NCBI GenBank assembly: GCA_013399305.1
Contig: VXAI01000082.1
Location: 724,131-788,130, forward strand
DNA: 64,000 bases
Reading direction: 5' to 3'
Origin: Rostratula benghalensis
Taxonomy: Eukaryota; Chordata; Aves; Charadriiformes; Rostratulidae
Positions 11,301 to 21,499 of this stretch are shown in pieces. The notes under the pieces were generated by a model. That model worked only from the letters and a program-made list of their open reading frames with translations, made no database searches and was not told the DNA's origin. The number at the start of each line of letters is the position of its first letter. The stretch's first letter is position 1. Position numbers and translations under genes: made by a program.

Positions 11301-11399
11301 ACTAATTTCAGGAAGAGGTGTTTGGCTGGAATATAGCACGAGGGAGTAGTTAGTTTTCTGTGTGTGTGAGACGAGCCTCTCAGAAGCCACTCGGCCACT
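8356..11399. other. Intergenic, AT-rich, no gene seen
   Basis: No exon with supporting splice sites and protein similarity was found on either strand. A short CR1 3'-end fragment at about 9558-9600 is the only recognised repeat. Low-complexity A/C and T/G runs occur at about 9448-9475 and 11010-11065. Open frames of 60-104 codons here (9156-9338, 10378-10692) have no recognisable features. Confidence 0.6.
9558..9600 (-). repeat. CR1 LINE 3'-end fragment
   Basis: The run 'aatcatagaatcatttatgt' followed by 'tggaatgg' is the antisense form of the CR1 3' terminus, with the ATTCTATG-type terminal octamer. Only about 40 bases are recognisable. Confidence 0.5.
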
Positions 11400-11856
11400 G
11401 CCAGGCCCCAGCCAGAGGAGCAGGCCTTGTCACTGAGCATTGCTTCCAAGCGAGCAGGCTCCAACGTTCCCTGGCCATGCAGCAGCCATCGATTCATGCT
11501 CCTTCACCTGAGAGCCCTGCACACCGAACGACTCTTTCTGCGATTTCTGGGCTTCTCCCTCAGCACGGAGGCAGAGGGCCGCTCCCCTGCTCCTGCTGTG
11601 CCTCGGCCCCATCACCAACGACGAGGGCCACCGATGCGGGCCAATTTCCAAGTTTGCCAAGCGGCCGGCCTAGCCACCATCTCCCGTTACGGTGACAGCG
11701 GCTGTCCCCGGTCTGCTGCTGCCCTTCCCTAACGGGGTTTGCCCCGTCTGGAGGGCCTGCGGCCTGGCCGTCGGGGCTGAGCCAGCCTCGGGCTGAGGGC
11801 GGCTCAGGAACCAGACGGGTGAGCTGGCGGCGGGGCGGTCGCCGCCCGCCCGGCCC

Positions 11857-12660
11857 NNNNNNNNNNNNNNNNNNNNNNNNNNNNNNNNNNNNNNNNNNNN
11901 NNNNNNNNNNNNNNNNNNNNNNNNNNNNNNNNNNNNNNNNNNNNNNNNNNNNNNNNNNNNNNNNNNNNNNNNNNNNNNNNNNNNNNNNNNNNNNNNNNNN
12001 NNNNNNNNNNNNNNNNNNNNNNNNNNNNNNNNNNNNNNNNNNNNNNNNNNNNNNNNNNNNNNNNNNNNNNNNNNNNNNNNNNNNNNNNNNNNNNNNNNNN
12101 NNNNNNNNNNNNNNNNNNNNNNNNNNNNNNNNNNNNNNNNNNNNNNNNNNNNNNNNNNNNNNNNNNNNNNNNNNNNNNNNNNNNNNNNNNNNNNNNNNNN
12201 NNNNNNNNNNNNNNNNNNNNNNNNNNNNNNNNNNNNNNNNNNNNNNNNNNNNNNNNNNNNNNNNNNNNNNNNNNNNNNNNNNNNNNNNNNNNNNNNNNNN
12301 NNNNNNNNNNNNNNNNNNNNNNNNNNNNNNNNNNNNNNNNNNNNNNNNNNNNNNNNNNNNNNNNNNNNNNNNNNNNNNNNNNNNNNNNNNNNNNNNNNNN
12401 NNNNNNNNNNNNNNNNNNNNNNNNNNNNNNNNNNNNNNNNNNNNNNNNNNNNNNNNNNNNNNNNNNNNNNNNNNNNNNNNNNNNNNNNNNNNNNNNNNNN
12501 NNNNNNNNNNNNNNNNNNNNNNNNNNNNNNNNNNNNNNNNNNNNNNNNNNNNNNNNNNNNNNNNNNNNNNNNNNNNNNNNNNNNNNNNNNNNNNNNNNNN
12601 NNNNNNNNNNNNNNNNNNNNNNNNNNNNNNNNNNNNNNNNNNNNNNNNNNNNNNNNNNNN
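11857..12660. other. Assembly gap (804 N)
   Basis: A run of N bordered by a GC-rich left edge and a poly-T right edge (12661-12679). By family comparison, about 94 N-terminal residues of PRPF38B are missing from the visible exons, and no matching sequence was seen between 12661 and 15799, so the first coding exon most likely lies here. Confidence 0.9.
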
Positions 12661-12851
12661 TTTTTTTTTTTTTTTTTTTAAATGTATTAACTGGGGGAAT
12701 CCAAGGGACTGCCTTGTCTCTCTTACACAAAAAGTGCGTTTCGCGTCGGATTTGGAATTGTGGAGTTGTGAGTTAGTTTCGAGGCGGGCAGCGTGAGCTA
12801 GGGCAGTGGGGGATGAAATGGCCGTCTAAGGACTGCGCTCTCGGTCGGAGA

Positions 12852-12869
12852 GGGAGGGGAGGGGAGGGG
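12852..12869 (+). other. Potential G-quadruplex motif
   Basis: Four G-runs of three or more separated by single A residues lie just downstream of the gap, in the CpG-rich segment of the presumed PRPF38B 5' region. This fits the simple G3+N1-7 rule with very short loops. Confidence 0.5.
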
Positions 12870-12969
12870 ACCCGATCTGCATGCCACTTCCAAAGACGAG
12901 TATTCCCCGCAGCCTAGGAGTTGCCGACACGCCGTGTAACTGCGCAAAAGGTATGGTGGTGGCTGTAGG

Positions 12970-15799
12970 TCGTTTCATCAGGAGTTTGCATGTGGCCTTC
13001 GTTCTCAGTTAGCGGTTAGGACATCCCACTCCACACCCAGTCAAAAACTAATTCATTTTAGTGCTTCTCTTGGCGCTAGTTAGGACATGCTGGGAAGATA
13101 ATCGAATTGTATCAGTGCACCCATGTCTCAGTTCTTGTTTTGTTAGCAGGATTGAATCAGTTTTGCAGCGAGGCTTCCATCAATCCAGTCTCCCAGGTAG
13201 AGGTATGCATAATTAATGCTCATCAACACAGCCACATTCTTTGTTCTGATAATGAGAGCAAAACTTAGATAATTCAGGCTGCTGTCTTCAGACAGCTGTA
13301 TTTTGGTGGTTATTGAGGTATTTTTCTCAGGTGAATTGATTCCCCTTGATAATGTTACTGTGTCAGCAGGTTTCAGTATAATTTGAAATATTTTTTTAAA
13401 AAAAAGTAGATTTTTTTTTTGTCTTGTTTAACTTTTCTTCTTGCACTCTGTCATTTGGAGCAGGCTACTTAATTCTCCTAAGTGTTTAGAGTAACTTAGA
13501 TTGTCATCAAAGCTTCTCTTCAGTTAACTTACCACTTGCTGTATGTAAGAGTGAAATAATTGATTTTAACTATTGGAATGAAAAGCAGCAAAGTTTATCT
13601 CTATAAGGGGTGGCAAGAGCTGGAAAACTTTATAAAAGAAACATTTTCAGAAACTTGAGAGTTTCCTGTTTTGCATGGGCCCTTTTAGATGTAGTAAAAA
13701 TATTTGATGTGATTAATCTTAGTATTTGTTGGTAGAGCTCAGCTGCAGTAGGTCAAGTAATTCATTTGCTTGTCTTAGTGTTTCATTTCACAAGTGACTT
13801 ATTTCTTAAATCAGGGAAGAATTTTGACAGACTATTAAATATCTGCATATTAATCCAATGGAAAAGAAGATTCTTTACTGCACTTGACAGTTACTCTTGA
13901 CTCAAAACTACCTGTTAAGAGAAAACTCATCACCTTGCTTACTCATGAGTAATAGATGTAAAAGGGAAGATAACCTGATGGTTAGAGTACTTCATCGATA
14001 CTCAGATTTGAATTCTCTTCATGTTTTAAGATTTCTGAAAAAATGCTGGCTGGTTTTTAATGAGTGTGATATCCACCACAGCAGGTGTGTTTTCAAGCGT
14101 ATTTGTTTTTTGGAAGTAAAATAAGTGGCTCATTTAAAAAAATCTAATAGTGCTGGGTGCTGGATTCTCAGGGAAGATTATCTTAAATTATATAGGTAGA
14201 TAGTGATAGGAACCATCTGAAGATATGGAGTCTATTTAGGTATTTGAATTAATTCACTTGTTGTTCTGGTCTTCTGTTTGAGTTTTGTATCTGCGAAGTG
14301 GATGACTTCCTCTTTCTTAATCCCTGATTTTAGTGCCATGTGCATGTCCTAAACTTCATTTAATCTGCATACTTGCAGAAAGTTAAGCATATTCAGCAGA
14401 CTCTGTAGAATCAAAACTTTAAATACTCTTTCTGAAATTGTTTTCAAGGCCCTGGGGTTTTATATTGGTATCTGTCAAAACCAGCATGTTTGTATTGATT
14501 GTGGCCAATAAATGTAACTGAAATAAAATAAAAAAAGAAAGGCTACCATTGTGATAGTATCATTCTTGATCCTTTGACTAAAAAATACTTTTAATTTCCT
14601 GTGACAGGCAAAACCATAAATAATCAGAAAGGTGTGCAGTAGTGTTTACTTAGTGAACTTCTATGATGTTGTTAATACAGAAGTCATAGTGGATTTTGAA
14701 TTCTACAGTATTGGCATTTCTCATGTTGCCTAGTCGGCTAAGACAGCAACTGAAAAAATAAAAAATAAAGATCCCACACAACCTAAAACCCTAAACCTCA
14801 CAAAACAAGCAAACCCCTCCAAAAATATAACAGTTCAGCAACTTCAGCCCTTCTTACATCTCTGATTTCATGTGATTGTGTCCGTAATTTTGTTTCGTGT
14901 ATTGTTAAATAATGTTAATCTGAACTGCAGTACAACTTGACCACAGACTCTTAAGCTTAATCCACTGTAACACTATTGTATCATTTTTTGGTCTTTCTTT
15001 AATGTATTTTTTGTTATGTTGATATGTGTAAAAAAAAATATGCGTGTTTATTGAGCCAGACATTTCTCAGACTTTCATTATTTCAAATGTAGCTTAGGCA
15101 CTTGTATGGTTCTTACCTTGTTTATGACTCATATTGTCAAATTTAAGGAATCGTGTTGGTTAACTATGTGCACTCATCCCTAAATGCATTTGAAATAGCA
15201 AGCTTTGCAGATGAGTACATGGAAACCATTCTATCTAAGAACATCACTGTGCTTTACAAGAAAAAGCACTCCCTGTTTAGATTAAAATACTACACTTCAT
15301 AGGTGTCTTTCTTTTGTCTTAATTGTTACAGGTGATCCTCAAATATCTAGCTAATCTCATTGCATAAATGAGATTGAATATGAGAGTGTAGGTTTTGGCT
15401 TCTGTAACTGTCATCAGCAGGTATCACTAAACTTGTTAAGAGACAGTTTCAATAAAGGTAATTGTTCAGTCACCGTAGAAAACAGTAATGATGGGGTTTA
15501 GTCATAAAGTATTCAAAAGTGTGTGGAGTATAGAATGGGTGCTTGCTTTGGTGATGGTGGTTTGGTTGGATTTTTTTCAAAACTTTATCCACAATTTTGG
15601 TTCTAAATTCTTAACGTGGAAATTAAAAGATCCTGAGTTTATTGACAAAGCAGACGTGATCTTGAATTTGGTAGAAGACAAGTGATTTGAGATTGATTTA
15701 GAATATCCATTGTTTAATTAGTTTTGTATAGGCAGCAAAACATTATGGAGACTGTAACTGTCATTTTCTTTTTTTCTCTCCTCCCCTCTACCCCTTTAG
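12970..15799 (+). other. PRPF38B: Presumed PRPF38B intron 1
   Basis: AT-rich sequence without recognisable exons. It ends in a polypyrimidine tract and AG directly before the first visible PRPF38B coding exon. The upstream splice donor must lie in the gap or its flanks. Confidence 0.5.
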
Positions 15800-15868
15800 G
15801 TTACACATGTTGAACCATGGGAAAAGGGAAGCAGAAAAACAGCAGGCCAGACAGGGATGTGTGGAGGG
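15800..15868 (+). CDS. PRPF38B: PRPF38B coding exon (first visible)
   Basis: Flanked by a polypyrimidine tract with AG and by GTAAGT; phase 0 at both ends. It encodes 23 residues from Val-Thr-His-Val-Glu-Pro-Trp to Gly-Met-Cys-Gly-Gly, within the PRP38 domain. Confidence 0.95.
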
Positions 15869-18800
15869 GTAAGTAGAAGTACGTGCCTTCTTAAATTTTT
15901 CTGTCTAGTAGATAAATTCCCAAGTGTAGCTAAAACCTCCTTGCCTGTTGGCTCAGTCCCTAGTTATTACAAAGAGTCGATGTATTCCTCTTGATTTCAG
16001 AGCTGGGATGCAAGTGATGTTAATTTTCCCACAGATTTGGGAATGAATCTGTTGGTAGATTTAGAGTTTATCCCGTGTTAGTTTTTATATCCTTTTGTAG
16101 ATGTGGGATAATGTCTTTGTGACTTCCTGCGTTGTCACCTAATGGTTTTTCTTTTGAAAGGTGCGGGGTGTTGGAACTGGAGGAATTGTGTCTACTGCCT
16201 TTTGCCTGCTCTACAAATTATTTACACTGAAACTCACTCGTAAGCAAGTGATGGGCCTTATAACTCATACAGACTCTCCATATATTAGGGCTCTTGGATT
16301 TATGTATATTAGGTAAGTATCAACATAATGAACTAATGACTAATTAAATAGACAGAAACCTGTCCTAAAATTTTACATTCTTTTTGTACTTAAAGGTACA
16401 CACAGCCACCTACAGACCTATGGGACTGGTTTGAATCCTTTCTTGATGATGAAGAGGTATGTCGACGAGGGTAATAATTTGTTTTCTTTTGTTTCTTTTC
16501 ATGGCACTACTTTAGCTTTAAACACTGTTTGATAGTTTTTTCTGTACTTTGAATGTTGCAATGTTATGTTCTTGTCATTACAGTGATTAGCGCTGGAAGC
16601 GTGTCTGAGCTGGGACCTGGGTCATTTTTTTTTTCAGACTACAAAGATTTAGCAGAATTTTCCATTGGTTAGGATGTTGCTGTGTCAAATATTACAAAGC
16701 CACACGAAACAGGTTTATTAAATCAGAATGCAGACAGCAGGCTGTGGCAGTGCGGCTTCTTTGTGGCTTTTGGAAACAAAAAAATAATTAAGCAAGGTAT
16801 AGTAAGCCCTGAGAGTGCTAACTTTGTATTTTACATTTATTACTGGAACAGGACAGGGGGAATTGGTGCTTACATAGAGGAGTGGGAAGTAGACAGCAGA
16901 AACCAACATTCACCTTGAAAAATAGTACCAAAAATTCTGTAGTTATTATTTGTGTCCTGAAACAACTAAACCCAGGATTCCTTCAGAGGAGAAGCACCCA
17001 GCCTGATTGCTGCATAAGGTGGTGGTTCTAACAACCTTAATGACTTTGCTAACGGGGCAAAAGAAAGAAACACGAGTCGCTAAAGGAAGAAGTTCAGCAA
17101 AGAAGCTGCCTTATTACACGGTCAGATAGGAGAATACCTTTGGTGTCACAGTCCTGATTCCCTGTCTGGAGAAATGGAGTAGGAGCTGGTGGGTGAGGTA
17201 TCTTGATCTGTGAAGTTGACTACACAGGCTCCTACATACTGTTGCAATTTGTATTTATTGAGGAGGTCTTCAGTTGCATCCTAGACTTAAGAATGCCCAG
17301 TTCAGCATGACAATGGGCCTCTACTTCAAGAAATTTCAAATGTTGTAGTTGTAAATGCTGTCTGAATATTTGTATTAAGAGTGGTGATCATCATACCTGT
17401 ATCTGACTGCAATGCAGTGTATTTATTTTAAACAGCTTCTTTCATGCTAAGTATCAAAAACACTGGGCAAAGGAATCAGCTGTTATTTCAGGTAAACCTG
17501 TGTTGCTGTACGCTTTTAACAAAAATCAAACCAAATTTGAATGCTGATTGCATCCCTGTGATAGCCTCCTTCTCCCCCAGGTGGTGCTAGATAATTTGAA
17601 CACTTCTCTGCAACGTTGTGTTGTAACTTAGGAGGAGAATCAGGGTGGCTTTGTTTCCAGGGTCCCACGAACAACTTGATTCCTAGGACAATAAAATGAT
17701 GACAAGTGTGATTTGTTGTTGACGTCTTAAGACTTGCTTATTGTTGTTTAAAATCGCCCAATATATTTTTGGAATTGGTGTTTCTTTCCCAGCTGCTTTC
17801 AGTAGCTTCATGTTATGGAGGAAAAAGTGTTTGGGGCTTCTTGTCTTAAAGTTTCTTACCAGTCGTGGTCAAGCTCAATAGGATGAAGCAAATTTATACA
17901 TACATGGATTGATTTAAACCTACAGGATTTTTTTTTTTTTCTCCAGTTCTTAAATATGTGGAAGCAGTTCATCTCTTGTCATGCTGCTGTGAAAAACTTC
18001 CCAGGATACAGAGTTACTTTTCAAAATGCTTCTTATGTTTGTTTTGTTTAACTGTACGTACTCTCCAGGTGCTACGTTTAACTCCTTTTTTTCTTCTTTA
18101 GATCTCTGCAGCGATTATATTTGGAAAAACTGTATATCTGAACACTTAAATGTGTGTGAGTGCAAGCAGTTTTACATTTAGATTTTCTCTTCCTGTTTAG
18201 ATAACAAATCTCACTTTCCTTGTGTGCTTGCACTATAGGTTTGGGACTGACAATAGCTGACTAACATGTCCTGAGCTGTGAGAGGGCATAGCAAGAAGGC
18301 CTTCATGCGGTAATGACCCTTTTCAGAGACAATGGTCATCATGGATTATGCGTTTCCAATTATTTGTTCATTTATTTATTTTTTTACATATTTCTAAATC
18401 AGAAACCTCACTGCTTCATGGCAGTTGGTTTGCTATTGCTTCCAATTCTGTTAGGATGCCACTCTGTACTAGAGGTTTTTCTATGATCATTTTTAGATAG
18501 GCAATGACGTAGTTCTTAAATGATTTAGGCCACAGGGTTGGGTATGATGGTACACAGTTGTACATCCACAAAATGGAGAACTAAATGTAGTTTGAGAGGA
18601 GGACTCCTCAACTTTGTGGCATTTAAATAAAATCCAAGATCATACCATGTAACCAGACGGTGTAAGGGGATTTCACGTTAATCTCTTCATCGATGGTCCC
18701 TTACCATCCAGATGGCTGCAGGATTAGTATGTGCCTGCATGCCTATATATTAAGTCCCATTCCCTATCTGTATCATAGTGCCAAATCCAAAGGGTGCAGA

Positions 18801-20300
18801 GTTGGAATTTTTCTAAGGAAATATATTAGAATACGAGACAAGTAAACTTTCATAATCATGAGACTTCAAGAGGGCAGTAATGTAGCAGCATTTATTTTTT
18901 TAAATCTGTAAAGAATGTTTTTGACCATCAGGGTATTTTTTGCTTGTATTTTGTAGGACCTGGATGTGAAGGCAGGTGGAGGTTGCGTGATGACCATCGG
19001 GGAGATGCTTCGTTCCTTCCTTACTAAGCTCGAATGGTTTTCCACGTTGTTCCCAAGAATTCCTGTGCCAGTCCAGAAAGCCATTGACCAGCAAATTAAA
19101 AGCAGACCTAGAAAAATCAAGAAAGATGGCAAGGAAGGAATGGAAGAAATAGACCGGCATGCAGAACGTAGACGCTCAAGGTCATATACACGTTACTTTG
19201 AAAATGGATGTTAAAGGTTCAATGTTGAAGCACTTATTACCAGAAACATGTTGTCTTTTCACTGAGATAGGTTTCGAGGCAACAGCAAAACCAGTTCATG
19301 GATACTAATGGATTGAAATAATGAGATGATAGGTGGTGCTTGAGATGAAATATAGACTGTATACATAAAGTATAAATTGGAAAGTAAAAGGGGGTCCCTT
19401 AATTTTAAAAGGCTGTGTTTCATATTGAATATCTTTTCTTTTAAAAGGTCTCCAAGGCGATCCATCAGTCCCAGGAGGTCTCCCAGAAGATCCAGAAGCA
19501 GAAGTCATCATCGGGAAGGCCATGGATCATCTAGCTTTGATAGAGAACTAGAAAGAGAAAGAGAACGGCAGAGGTTAGAACGTGAAGCTAAGGAGAGAGA
19601 AAAAGAACGGCGAAGGTCCCGAAGTTCTGATCGCACACTAGAACGGAGGCGAAGCAGGAGCAGGGACAGATACAGAAGCCGTAGTCGAAGCCGTGACAGG
19701 AAAGCAGACAGAAGAGACAGGGATAGAGAGCGAGAGAAAGAAAATGAGCGGAGCCGGAAAAAAGAGAGAGATTACGATAAGGAAAGAGGCAGCAAGAGGG
19801 AAAAAGATCGGTCCAGAGAAAGATCAAAAGAAAGGAAAAGTAAGGGTGATACAGAGGAGAGAAGACACAAGGATGACAAGGATGACAAGAAACACCGGGA
19901 TGACAAAAGGGATTCCAAAAAAGAGAGAAAACATAGTAGAAGCCGAAGCCGGGAAAGAAAGCATAGGAGTAGGAGCCGGAGCAAGAATACAGGTAAGCGT
20001 AGCAGAAGCAGGAGCAAAGAGAAATCAACTAAACATAAAAATGAAAGTAAAGAGAAGTCAAATAAACGAAGTAGAAGCAGAAGCAGGGGAAGAACAGATA
20101 GTGTTGAGAAGTCCAGAAAACGAGAGCAGAGTCCCAGCAAAGAAAAATCCAGAAAGCGTAGCAGAAGCAAAGAACGCTCCCACAAACACGATCCCAGCGA
20201 TAGCAAGGACCATTCGGACAAACACGATCGTCGAAGGAGCCAAAGTACAGAAGGAGAGAGCCAAGAAAAGCAACAGAGAAACAAAGATGAGACTGTGTGA
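15800..20300 (+). CDS. PRPF38B: Pre-mRNA-splicing factor 38B, five visible coding exons
   Basis: Exons: 15800-15868, 16161-16312, 16396-16456, 18957-19180, 19448-20300. Together they encode 452 residues and a TGA stop at 20298-20300, with all phases matching. Human PRPF38B, as I recall it, has 546 residues, so about 94 N-terminal residues are missing, probably in the gap at 11857-12660. The first four exons and the start of the fifth carry most of the PRP38 domain (Val-Arg-Gly-Val-Gly-Thr-Gly-Gly ... Met-Tyr-Ile-Arg ... Phe-Leu-Asp-Asp-Glu-Glu ... Asp-Gln-Gln-Ile-Lys). The rest of the last exon is an Arg/Ser/Glu/Lys-rich tail with many Arg-Ser dipeptides. PRP38 proteins act in spliceosome maturation in the nucleus; the tail is typical of SR-type protein-protein contacts and kinase regulation. 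Introns are 292, 83, 2500 and 267 bp. Near-identity to the human protein makes the assignment secure. Confidence 0.96.
16161..16312 (+). CDS. PRPF38B: PRPF38B coding exon (second visible)
   Basis: Bounded by AAAG and GTAAGT. It encodes the core PRP38 segment from Val-Arg-Gly-Val-Gly-Thr-Gly-Gly to Met-Tyr-Ile-Arg and ends inside the Arg codon. Confidence 0.95.
16396..16456 (+). CDS. PRPF38B: PRPF38B coding exon (third visible)
   Basis: This 61-bp exon follows an 83-bp intron. It encodes Tyr-Thr-Gln-Pro-Pro-Thr-Asp-Leu-Trp-Asp-Trp through Asp-Asp-Glu-Glu, donor GTATGT. Confidence 0.95.
16457..18956 (+). other. PRPF38B: PRPF38B long intron (2.5 kb)
   Basis: The longest internal intron of the gene. 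No coding exon is required here by the protein. It contains a purine-rich stretch at about 17045-17095. I saw nothing else that can be assigned. Confidence 0.7.
18957..19180 (+). CDS. PRPF38B: PRPF38B coding exon (fourth visible), weak donor
   Basis: Encodes Asp-Leu-Asp-Val-Lys-Ala-Gly-Gly-Gly through the first Arg-Arg-Arg-Ser of the tail. The donor after position 19180 is GTCATA, poor at positions +3 to +6. Without splicing the frame continues into the intron and stops at 19212-19214, adding ten intron-encoded residues. Confidence 0.93.
19448..20300 (+). CDS. PRPF38B: PRPF38B terminal coding exon encoding the RS-rich tail
   Basis: Acceptor AAAAG, in phase with the preceding exon. It encodes about 283 residues dominated by Arg-Ser, Arg-Glu, Lys-Asp and Arg-Asp repeats, with a Gly-His-Gly-Ser-Ser-Ser-Phe-Asp segment near its start, and ends Asn-Lys-Asp-Glu-Thr-Val. 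The repetitive composition also opens long frames on the minus strand, which are shadows. Confidence 0.96.
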
Positions 20301-21482
20301 ACTCTTTCAGAAGTGGATCACATTGAATCCTATAAATGTTTGATTAAATCCTGCTTATTTTTTCTTAAAGTTGAGATTGTGCAGTAGTTGATGAGCACTC
20401 TTCTCCAACCTCCCTCTAGGCTGCAGATTGTCATTTCCTATTTTGGGTAGGGAAGTGCCTTTGTAAACCCATTTAATGCATTGACGGTTTCAAACCATTT
20501 CTTCAGTTTAATTCGTAATGCAGAGATTGTTCTTGCATTTTTATTGTTCAGATGTTTCTGAAATGTACAGTCTGTACATATGTCCTGAAAATGTTTTAAT
20601 TCCCTTGGCATGGTTGCCATGTTGGTTAAATTTGTATGAGGCAATAAACTGCCACTAATTCTACTTTCAGTTTGTAGACGTGGAATTATGGTTTGTACCC
20701 TGAAGTTAGCATGGCTGTGCTTCACATACAGTGTGGCTTTTAGGGATGGATCTTGAACGTGTATTATAGCTGAGATATTTATGTGCATACAATGTACATT
20801 GAGGGCTGCAGATTTAGAACTACCGTTTATGTCCACTGTACCTGCTGTTTTTTTCAGAAGCTTAAAATGTATTATGTTGTTGATCACCACTGGTGTTAAA
20901 TTGAGAGTGGACTTTCAAGGAGATAGTGGGTTTGATGCAAAGATTTAGATGATGTTGGGGCTTGTTTAGTAACTCTTTTACCTCAAGCGGACACTGTAAA
21001 GGTTGACGGATGAGTACCGTAGCCATCTATGCATTTAATTTGTTTGAACAAAACAAATTCATGTAAGCTTCCAAATTTTTTTTTAAACCACAATTTCTCC
21101 ATTTGTGGTCTCTTCATGGTTTTTAATCAGCAGCTGGGCTAATAAAGGCATTTAAGGTGGGAAGAGGGAGGTGGGAAGAAGAAAATTATTACAAAGGATT
21201 TCAGTTTCAAGCTTCCAAAGCATTTTTATAAGTGTAAACATTTAAAATAATAATTACCTGATAGTGTCCTTTTTTAAGTCATATTTTCTACAAATAGTAA
21301 GGATTGCAGTTTGTGCTGAACATTTCATCTGGCAGAGTTTTTTTTTTTTAAACAGGTTGTTAGAAGCAAAAACCAAAACGCATTATAGAAAAAAATCATT
21401 AAAGTATCATTAAAGTCCAAGTCTATTTGATAGATTATTCTGATGACTTGTATACTAAGTGAGGAGAACCATCCGGAATAAA
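20301..21482 (+). other. PRPF38B: PRPF38B 3' UTR with candidate polyA signals
   Basis: AATAAA occurs at 20643-20648, 21141-21146 and 21477-21482, with a further one at 22588-22593. Which is used cannot be decided here; the first would give a 3' UTR of about 360 bp and the third about 1.2 kb. Confidence 0.5.
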
Positions 21483-21499
21483 CTCTCAATTAATTCCTT

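Larger units (their letters stand above)
11380..12960 (+). promoter_or_regulatory. PRPF38B: CpG-rich segment, probable PRPF38B promoter region
   Basis: Sequence on both sides of the N gap is GC- and CpG-rich compared with its surroundings (about 11390-11856 and 12730-12960) and lies upstream of the first visible PRPF38B exon. A CpG-island promoter would fit a housekeeping splicing factor. The transcription start cannot be placed because most of the island core is unsequenced. Confidence 0.5.

Noticed and set aside
11360..11732. Overlapping frames of 111 and 101 codons in the CpG-rich segment
   Set aside because: GC-rich composition lowers stop frequency; no start context, splice pattern or similarity supports a gene.
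11804..12796. Long open frames on both strands through the N gap
   Set aside because: They are open only because N is translated as X; no real codons support them.
17040..17100. Purine-rich stretch as a poison exon in the long PRPF38B intron
   Set aside because: No flanking splice-site pair stood out, so the idea is not supported by the sequence alone.
19588..20284. Minus-strand frames of 146 and 170 codons opposite the PRPF38B tail
   Set aside because: Shadows of the Arg/Ser-rich coding exon; their Leu/Ser/Phe repeats simply reflect the complementary bias.
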